From contig NZ_UWFN01000288.1 of assembly GCF_900602065.1 (NCBI RefSeq), positions 62,001 to 126,000 on the forward strand: a stretch of DNA of 64,000 nt, given 5' to 3'. A program made the translations under genes and the position numbers. Positions within the stretch are counted from its first letter, which is position 1, and each line of letters opens with the position of its first letter. Source of the DNA: Pseudomonas viridiflava. Its GTDB lineage: Bacteria; Pseudomonadota; Gammaproteobacteria; Pseudomonadales; Pseudomonadaceae. This document shows positions 58,421 through 64,000 of the stretch, one piece after another. Under the pieces are notes generated by a model. That model did no database searches. It worked only from the letters and a program-made list of their open reading frames with translations, and was not told where the DNA came from.

Positions 58421-59044
58421 TTATTCCTGAATGACGTCAGCGCCTTTCGGAATCTGGAACTGGAATTTGCTCGCCGGGATCGCCTCATTGGCTTTCACGC
58501 CGGTGAACAGGATATTGGTGCGCTGGCCCACGCTGTCGATCAACTGCATGTCATTGATGACGCCGTTGCGGAACGACAGGCGCAGGCTGTCGAACAACGT
58601 GTCCTTGGTTTTTGGCTTGAGGGTGAAGTCAATCACGCCGCCTGCTTCTTTGGCTGTGATATCGAAACTTTCGCTGATCTTCGACACATCACCGGACAAC
58701 AAAAGTGCTGGCGTCTGCGTCAGGCGCTGGTCGAGGGTCTTGATGGTGACCTGCTCCAGGTCCGGATCCCACAGGGAGACCTTCTTGCCGTCGGAGACCA
58801 TCAATTGCTCCTGAGGAGCATCGGTGTGCCAGTTGAACAAACCCGGACGCTGCAAAGCCATCTCACCGGACGTTTCCTGTAACTGCGTGCCGCCGCCATC
58901 CAGGGTCAACTGGGAGAAGCGCGCGGTCAGGGTTTTGGACGTTTCCAGCAACTGGGTCAGGCGTGCGACGTCCTTGCTGTCGGCATGTGCCGGAATCGCG
59001 GAGAAAGTCAGTGCTGTTACCAACAACATGCGGATTAGACGCAT
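58421..59044 (-). CDS. lolA: Outer-membrane lipoprotein carrier protein LolA
   Basis: 207 residues with a signal peptide (RLIRMLLVTALTFSAIPAHA, cleavage after AHA). The mature protein has GEMALQRPGLFNWHTDAPQEQLMVSDGKKVSLWDPDLEQV (key RPGLFNW and DLEQV), the beta-barrel that shields lipid chains of lipoproteins between LolCDE and LolB. ATG 59044 with GAGG 6 bases ahead is chosen among three in-frame starts. Between ftsK and rarA as in other pseudomonads. Confidence 0.95.
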   Translation of the reverse strand: MRLIRMLLVTALTFSAIPAHADSKDVARLTQLLETSKTLTARFSQLTLDGGGTQLQETSGEMALQRPGLFNWHTDAPQEQLMVSDGKKVSLWDPDLEQVTIKTLDQRLTQTPALLLSGDVSKISESFDITAKEAGGVIDFTLKPKTKDTLFDSLRLSFRNGVINDMQLIDSVGQRTNILFTGVKANEAIPASKFQFQIPKGADVIQE

Positions 59045-59117
59045 GGGAGCCCTCATAGAGTTCGGTGGAGTCCCGCCAGCGTTGAAACGCTGGCGAGGCA
59101 TTGATGGGACAGCGCGA

Positions 59118-61520
59118 TCAGTCGCGCATCGGGCCCGGCGCGATCACTTCACGCGAGCCGTTGGTGTTCATGGAGGTTACGACGCCAGCCATTTCCATCG
59201 CCTCGATCATCCGGGCGGCACGGTTGTAACCGATCTTCAGTTTACGCTGCACGGCAGAAATCGATGCCCGGCGGCTTTCCAGTACGAACTTGACCGCCTC
59301 GTCATAGAGCGCATCACTTTCGCTGTCTTCGCCCCCTTCACCGCTACCGCCGTCGAAGCCGCTACCGGCCTCCTCGACACCTGCAAGAATATCGTCGTTG
59401 TAATCCGGAGTGCCACGCAGCTTCCAGGCTTCCACCACGCGGTGTACTTCATCATCGGAAACAAACGCGCCATGGACTCGAATCGGCAAGCTGGTGCCCG
59501 GCGGCATGTACAGCATGTCACCGTGGCCCAACAGTTGTTCCGCGCCGCCTTGGTCGATGATGGTCCGCGAGTCGATCTTGCTCGACACCTGGAACGCCAT
59601 ACGCGTCGGGATGTTCGCCTTGATCAAGCCCGTGATCACATCGACCGAAGGACGCTGGGTGGCAAGAATCAGGTGGATGCCTGCCGCACGTGCCTTCTGG
59701 GCAATACGCGCAATCAACTCTTCGACCTTCTTGCCGACGATCATCATCATGTCGGCAAACTCATCCACAACCACGACGATGGTCGGCAGTTTGGTCAACA
59801 GCGGTGCTTCGTCATGAATACTTTCGCGCTTGTAGAGCGGGTCTGCCAGCGGCGTACCTGCGTCCTGAGCTTCCTTGACCTTCTGGTTGAAGCCGGACAG
59901 GTTACGCACGCCCATCTTCGCCATCAGCTTGTAACGACGCTCCATCTCGGCAACGCTCCAGCGCAATGCGTTGGCAGCGTCTTTCATGTCGGTTACAACC
60001 GGGCAAAGCAGATGTGGAATGCCTTCGTAAATCGACAGCTCAAGCATTTTCGGGTCGATCATGATCAGTTTGGCGTCTTCCGGGCCGGACTTGAACAGAA
60101 TCGACAGGATCATCGCGTTCACGCCCACGGACTTACCGGAACCGGTTGTACCGGCCACCAGCAAGTGCGGCATTTTGGCCAGATCGGTGATCACCGGCTT
60201 GCCGCCGATGTCGTGCCCCAGAGCCAATGTGACGGGTGACTTGGCGTTGTCGTACTCGGGCGTCGACAGTACTTCAGAGAAACGCACGATCTGCCGGTCT
60301 TCGTTGGGGATCTCGATACCGACGGTGGTCTTGCCCGGGATAACTTCAACGACTCGAACGCTGGTTACCGCGAGCGAACGCGCCAAGTCCTTGGCCAGGT
60401 TGGCGATACGGCTGACCTTGACCCCTGCTGCTGGCTGAATTTCATAGCGGGTAATGACCGGGCCGGGATGGATCGAGTCCACCGACACTTCGACGCCGAA
60501 CTCCTTGAGCTTGATTTCCAGCAAATGGCCAACTGCGGCCAGTGATTCGGGTGAATAGTTGAGCTGTTTCTTTTCTGCCGGATCGAGGATCGATATCGGT
60601 GGCAGCGTTCCTTCTACGGCGCTATCCACGAACAACGGCGCCTGTTTTTCCTTCATGACGCGCTTGCTGGGCTCGGGTGCCTTGGGCGGCGCTGGGGCGA
60701 TAACCGCAGGTATATGCGTCTCACGCGCGGTCATGTGCTTGCTCAGCGCCTGTTCGCGCTCAATCAATCGCTCTTTGGCTTTGGCTTGCTCGCGACGATC
60801 AGTGGTGGCTGGTGCAACCACTTCGTTGACGCGCTCATCCACTTCACGCAGTTGCGCAACCATCTGCTTGCGCTCGTTACGCGCCGCCCACCAATTGTTG
60901 ACGGCGTCGTAGAACAACTCGAACAAGTCGAGCGTGATCTTGCCCGTCACGTCCATGACCTTGAACCAGGACAGGTCGGTAAACACCGTGAGGCCAAACA
61001 GGAACAAGGCGATGAACAGCAGCGTACTGCCCTGGATGTTCAGGGCTTTCTTGGCCATATCACCGAGAACTTCCCCCAGTACGCCACCTGCCGAACCCGG
61101 GAAACCTGCCGCGAAATGAAAGTGGATATGCGCCAGTGCGGCACCGGCAAGTACCAGAAATACCAGGCCGATCAACCGCCAGGAGAACAACCAGCCGCTC
61201 CATTGCCACGGCTCATGGCGATGGCGGAACACCTGATACGCCTTGACCGCCAGCAACAGTGGAAAAATATAGGCAAAGTAACCCAGCACCATGAACAGAA
61301 TGTCGGCACAGAAGGCGCCAGCACGACCGGCCGCGTTCTGAACCTCGACCGAACTGCTGGTATGACTCCAGCCGGGATCGTTCTGATCGTAAGTCAGCAA
61401 CGCCATCATCAAATACAGGCACAGCGCGCCAAAGGCGATCAACGCACCTTCCTTGAGCCGGTAGTGCAATTGCTGCCGCCAAAGCGGAACGGTGCTGGAT
61501 ACTGCGGTGGATTTCTTCAA
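59118..61520 (-). CDS. ftsK: DNA translocase FtsK
   Basis: 800 residues. The N-terminal 200 have four membrane helices (first about 24-45, EGALIAFGALCLYLMMALLTY). The short linker (about 220-300) is followed by the motor: alpha/beta domains with Walker A GTTGSGKSVGVNAM (about 468), Walker B TIVVVVDEFADMMM (about 595) and RPSVDVITGLIKANIP. The gamma domain (YDEAVKFVLESRRASISAVQRKL; key RRASISAVQRKL) reads KOPS sites. It moves the chromosome termini at the septum for dif resolution. The start is TTG 61520, with AGGA ahead, since the conserved MKKST begins here and no ATG is in place. Confidence 0.95.
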   Translation of the reverse strand: MKKSTAVSSTVPLWRQQLHYRLKEGALIAFGALCLYLMMALLTYDQNDPGWSHTSSSVEVQNAAGRAGAFCADILFMVLGYFAYIFPLLLAVKAYQVFRHRHEPWQWSGWLFSWRLIGLVFLVLAGAALAHIHFHFAAGFPGSAGGVLGEVLGDMAKKALNIQGSTLLFIALFLFGLTVFTDLSWFKVMDVTGKITLDLFELFYDAVNNWWAARNERKQMVAQLREVDERVNEVVAPATTDRREQAKAKERLIEREQALSKHMTARETHIPAVIAPAPPKAPEPSKRVMKEKQAPLFVDSAVEGTLPPISILDPAEKKQLNYSPESLAAVGHLLEIKLKEFGVEVSVDSIHPGPVITRYEIQPAAGVKVSRIANLAKDLARSLAVTSVRVVEVIPGKTTVGIEIPNEDRQIVRFSEVLSTPEYDNAKSPVTLALGHDIGGKPVITDLAKMPHLLVAGTTGSGKSVGVNAMILSILFKSGPEDAKLIMIDPKMLELSIYEGIPHLLCPVVTDMKDAANALRWSVAEMERRYKLMAKMGVRNLSGFNQKVKEAQDAGTPLADPLYKRESIHDEAPLLTKLPTIVVVVDEFADMMMIVGKKVEELIARIAQKARAAGIHLILATQRPSVDVITGLIKANIPTRMAFQVSSKIDSRTIIDQGGAEQLLGHGDMLYMPPGTSLPIRVHGAFVSDDEVHRVVEAWKLRGTPDYNDDILAGVEEAGSGFDGGSGEGGEDSESDALYDEAVKFVLESRRASISAVQRKLKIGYNRAARMIEAMEMAGVVTSMNTNGSREVIAPGPMRD

Positions 61521-62058
61521 AACGCTTTTATTCCTGCGCTAGAGCGCGAACATCTGGTGATTGACTACCAACGACTGCAGTTGTGAAACCATTTGCCAAG
61601 CCATATAGCTTGAACGGCCGACTGCAAAGCGGGCATTGTACGGGTTTGTACGCCTGATGCCACGATAGCGTCCTGCCTTGTAAACCACTGGCTAGCCGGG
61701 TAGTTTCAGCCTGAATCGCCGGACTGAACTCACCCGTGGCCATTGAGCAAACCGGTACAAGCGACAAAACACTAGTCTGGCGTGGGCGAAGCCCTTCTTC
61801 AAGCACCGTCGCAAACGCTCAATTTGAGCATGCATTTTCTTTCGTGACAAAGACTTATGCCGCATTTTTAACCGAACGATCAGTTTTCGAAAGCAACCTC
61901 AGGCACTGCCCCGGCACAGAACCGCTGCATGACGTGCCACCGGTTCAAACCCTGGGTGACAGTTGCCTGTGACGGACGACCGATTATGACCACGAGTGCC
62001 GCAGGGAGTTGCAGTAGCGCGACGCCCCTGCCCTCCCCTTCTGCAAAGTACCGACCTT
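61521..62058. other. Divergent gap between ftsK and aat
   Basis: 538 bases without a gene that I can support. P. aeruginosa has trxB1 at this place; nothing like it is here. Promoters of ftsK and aat must lie in the region. Bases 61840-61890 are AT-richer and may be a promoter for aat. No palindromic repeat is present, in contrast to most long gaps of the window. Confidence 0.4.
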
Positions 62059-62772
62059 ATGCTGACCTGGCTAAACCGTGAAAACCTGAGCTTCCCGCCA
62101 TTGGAAAAAGCCTTGCGCGAACCCGACGGCCTGCTTGCTGCGGGCGGCGACCTTTCTCCCGAGCGGCTGGTTCAAGCCTATCGCCATGGCTGCTTCCCGT
62201 GGTTTCAGGATGAGCAGCCCATTCTCTGGTGGTCGCCAGACCCCAGAACCGTGATCTTCCCCGATGAACTCCACGTTTCGCGCAGCCTGGCCAAGGTGAT
62301 GCGTCAGGAACGTTTTCGCGTGACCTTCGATCAGGACTTCGCAGCAGTGATTCGCGCCTGCGCCGGACCACGCGCCTATGCAGACGGAACCTGGATTACC
62401 GGCTCCATACAGGCCGCGTACATGGAATTGCACCAGCGCGGCTATGCTCACAGCGTTGAAGTCTGGGAGAACGACGTATTGGCAGGCGGGCTTTACGGAC
62501 TGGCAATGGGCAAACTTTTTTTCGGTGAATCAATGTTCAGTCGGGCCGACAACGCCTCCAAAGTCGGCTTCGCCACACTGGTCGAACGCTTGAAAGCCTG
62601 GGGCTTTGTTTTGATTGACTGCCAGATGCATACCAGCCACTTACAGAGCTTTGGTGCCCGTCCTATTTCGCGCAAGGAATTCTCCGACTACCTGCGTCAG
62701 CATCTGGACCAGCCTAATGACGCCGACTGGCTGCCTAGGCGAGTTCAGCAGGCTGACATACACTCTTACTAA
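62059..62772 (+). CDS. aat: Leucyl/phenylalanyl-tRNA--protein transferase
   Basis: 237 residues. LTWLNRENLSFPPLEKALREPDGLLAAGGDLSPERLVQAYRHGCFPWF (key FPPLEKALREPDGLLAAGGDLS) and QPILWWSPDPRTV are the family start; YAHSVEVWENDVLAGGLYGLAMGKLFFGESMFS (key GGLYGLAMGKLFFGESMFS) is the active site. It adds Leu or Phe to N-terminal Arg/Lys of proteins, marking them for ClpAP. ATG 62059 has no strong ribosome site. It is followed after 31 bp by bpt, another N-end-rule enzyme, then infA. Confidence 0.95.
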   Translation: MLTWLNRENLSFPPLEKALREPDGLLAAGGDLSPERLVQAYRHGCFPWFQDEQPILWWSPDPRTVIFPDELHVSRSLAKVMRQERFRVTFDQDFAAVIRACAGPRAYADGTWITGSIQAAYMELHQRGYAHSVEVWENDVLAGGLYGLAMGKLFFGESMFSRADNASKVGFATLVERLKAWGFVLIDCQMHTSHLQSFGARPISRKEFSDYLRQHLDQPNDADWLPRRVQQADIHSY

Positions 62773-62803
62773 GGATTTATTTTTTGGCTACAGGGGGGCA
62801 ATC

Positions 62804-63511
62804 ATGACAGAGCTGGCACGGCTGAAGTTTTATGCCACTCAACCCCACTCGTGCAGCTACCTGCCGGAAGAGCAGGCTACGACGCTTTTTCTGGATCCCA
62901 GCCAGCCGATGGATGTGCAGGTTTACGCGGATCTTTCGGACATGGGATTCCGCCGTAGCGGTGATCACCTTTACCGGCCGCACTGCCAGAATTGCAGCGC
63001 CTGTGTGCCCGCGCGCATCCCTGTCGATCTTTTTACACCCAACCGGCAGCAGAAACGCATCTTCAAACGCAATGCGGACATCGAAGTGCGCAGCGCCAAG
63101 CCGCGCTTCACTGAAGAATATTTTGACCTTTACCAGCGCTATATCGAACAAAGGCATGCCGATGGCGACATGTTTCCACCCAGTCGCGATCAATTTTCGA
63201 CTTTTCTGGTGCGCGACCTTCCCTTCTGCAGATTCTATGAGTTCCGCGTAGATAAACGCCTGCTGGCGGTGGCCGTTACCGACATGCTACCCAACGGACT
63301 TTCGGCCGTTTATACGTTCTATGAACCCGCCGAAGAGCGCCGCAGTCTGGGGCGCTACGCCATTTTGTGGCAGATCGCCGAAGCGGCACGCCTGCAACTG
63401 CATGCGGTGTACTTGGGCTACTGGATAAAGAACTGCCAAAAGATGAATTACAAGACCCAATATCGGCCCATCGAGCTGCTCACAAACCAAAGATGGATCA
63501 CTCTTTATTGA
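62804..63511 (+). CDS. bpt: Aspartate/glutamate leucyltransferase (arginyltransferase family)
   Basis: 235 residues. [24 protein letters not shown] begins the protein (key [13 protein letters not shown]); [20 protein letters not shown] carries the conserved cysteines; [14 protein letters not shown] and [20 protein letters not shown] [14 protein letters not shown] follow. Bacterial Bpt transfers Leu to N-terminal Asp/Glu, completing the N-end rule. Formerly annotated ate. CAGGGGGGCAA precedes ATG 62804. In operon with aat and probably infA. Confidence 0.95.
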
Positions 63512-63611
63512 AGACCTTGGCTTAACCGGCATTTTTCGGGCACAATGCACGCCGCTTTTGCCTGGCGCCACTTGCACCGGGCCACTCATTAGATACCGAG
63601 GGCTTTACTGC

Positions 63612-63830
63612 ATGTCGAAAGAAGACAGCTTCGAAATGGAAGGCACTGTCGTCGACACCCTGCCCAACACCATGTTCCGTGTGGAGTTGGAAAACGGGCA
63701 CGTCGTAACCGCGCATATCTCCGGCAAGATGCGCAAGAACTACATTCGTATTCTTACCGGTGACAAGGTGCGTGTTGAACTGACGCCCTACGACTTGAGC
63801 AAAGGGCGCATTACTTACCGCGCCCGTTAA
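63612..63830 (+). CDS. infA: Translation initiation factor IF-1
   Basis: 72 residues, exactly the bacterial length. [47 protein letters not shown] (key [21 protein letters not shown], 20 of these shown in part) is an S1/OB fold. It blocks the ribosomal A site during initiation. The start ATG 63612 agrees with the universal MxKED start; earlier in-frame codons are spurious. A perfect terminator follows. Confidence 0.97.
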
Positions 63831-63840
63831 GCAGGTCTTA

Positions 63841-63874
63841 ACAAAAACGCCCGGCACCTGCCGGGCGTTTTTGT
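63841..63874 (+). terminator. Rho-independent terminator of infA
   Basis: ACAAAAACGCCCGGCA (63841-63856), loop CC, TGCCGGGCGTTTTTGT (63859-63874): perfect 16-bp stem that includes the T run. Confidence 0.94.
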
Positions 63875-63907
63875 GTGCCCGGGTTTTGTGGAAAACTCGT
63901 CACTCAG

Positions 63908-63978
63908 CAGGTGCTGCCGAAGGCTGCGAAGCATTCATCCTGATACATTGCCATCGCAGCCTTCGGCAGCTCCTACAG
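63908..63978. repeat. REP-like palindrome, GTAGGAGCTGCC family (A6)
   Basis: Left arm has CAGGTGCTGCCGAAGGCTGC in place of TAGGAGCTGCC, so its outer bases are degenerate; right arm GCAGCCTTCGGCAGCTCCTA is intact. It lies 34 bases after the infA terminator. The next gene would be beyond the window. Confidence 0.8.
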
Positions 63979-64000
63979 ACGTCAGACTTACCGCAAGACA

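Noticed and set aside
58824..60239. Open frame of 471 codons on the plus strand
   Set aside because: Antisense to lolA and ftsK, which are certain; no family resemblance.
7677..63978. CRISPR-like appearance of repeated palindromes
   Set aside because: Copies are thousands of bases apart, not regularly spaced, and have no cas genes.

Overview
The window is a stretch of a Pseudomonas chromosome, most likely from the plant-associated P. syringae group. I infer this from three things: the conserved block infA-bpt-aat / ftsK-lolA-rarA-crcB-serS-cysG at the right end, in typical Pseudomonas order; the abundant intergenic palindromes of the types common in fluorescent pseudomonads; and a gene set aimed at plant-derived substrates. 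No species marker was tested. One tRNA gene (Ser-UGA) is present. I see no rRNA, no CRISPR array, no intact IS element and no prophage.

Bases 1-14800 hold the end of an FMN-dependent hydroxy-acid dehydrogenase, then a sulfonate/organosulfur-type scavenging island. It contains two FMNH2-dependent (LLM class) monooxygenases, two periplasmic binding proteins, two permease/ATPase pairs of the SsuBC type, a TauD-like dioxygenase, a class II aldolase-like protein, a thioredoxin-fold (peroxiredoxin-like) protein, a 2-hydroxyacid dehydrogenase and an AEC-type permease. A good sigma-54 promoter match lies in front of the second binding protein.

Bases 14830-30168 form what I read as a complete D-apiose utilisation locus. 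One strand carries a NanR-like GntR regulator and a D-apionate lactonase that is split here into two overlapping ORFs. Divergent from it is a ribose-type ABC importer with a DUF2291 partner. A second operon encodes an MFS transporter, a fused DhaK-DhaL kinase (LerK), an RpiB-type isomerase (DerI), a TpiA-type isomerase (LerI), a decarboxylase (OiaC), an oxidoisomerase (ApnO) and a Gfo/Idh dehydrogenase (ApsD). Together they would take D-apiose via apionolactone, apionate, 3-oxo-isoapionate, L-erythrulose and its phosphates to D-erythrose 4-phosphate. The chemistry is known; the assignments here rest on family membership plus co-occurrence. About 690 bp of the 840-bp gap between importer and dehydrogenase is a long imperfect inverted repeat.

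Bases 30500-48800 are mixed accessory genes: a lipoprotein, a LysR regulator with a divergent succinate-semialdehyde-type dehydrogenase, a membrane diguanylate cyclase, an oxaloacetate decarboxylase, a quinone reductase / TetR / amidase group, a FixLJ-like two-component pair directly downstream of an ABC transporter with a double-length permease and no binding protein, an Lrp regulator with a divergent lactate-permease-family carrier, a 5'-nucleotidase and a HigBA toxin-antitoxin pair. A 660-bp stretch of what looks like decayed coding DNA separates HigBA from tRNA-Ser.

From tRNA-Ser (49431) rightward the content is core genome: a BI-1 family protein, tusDCBE with a YbiB-like gene, a glutathionyl-hydroquinone reductase, then cysG, serS, crcB, rarA, lolA and ftsK on the minus strand and aat, bpt and infA on the plus strand. 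Two families of 65-105 bp palindromes (GTAGGAGCTGCC type and GTGGGAGCG type) sit almost only in intergenic gaps. One MITE-like element occurs twice, in opposite orientations.
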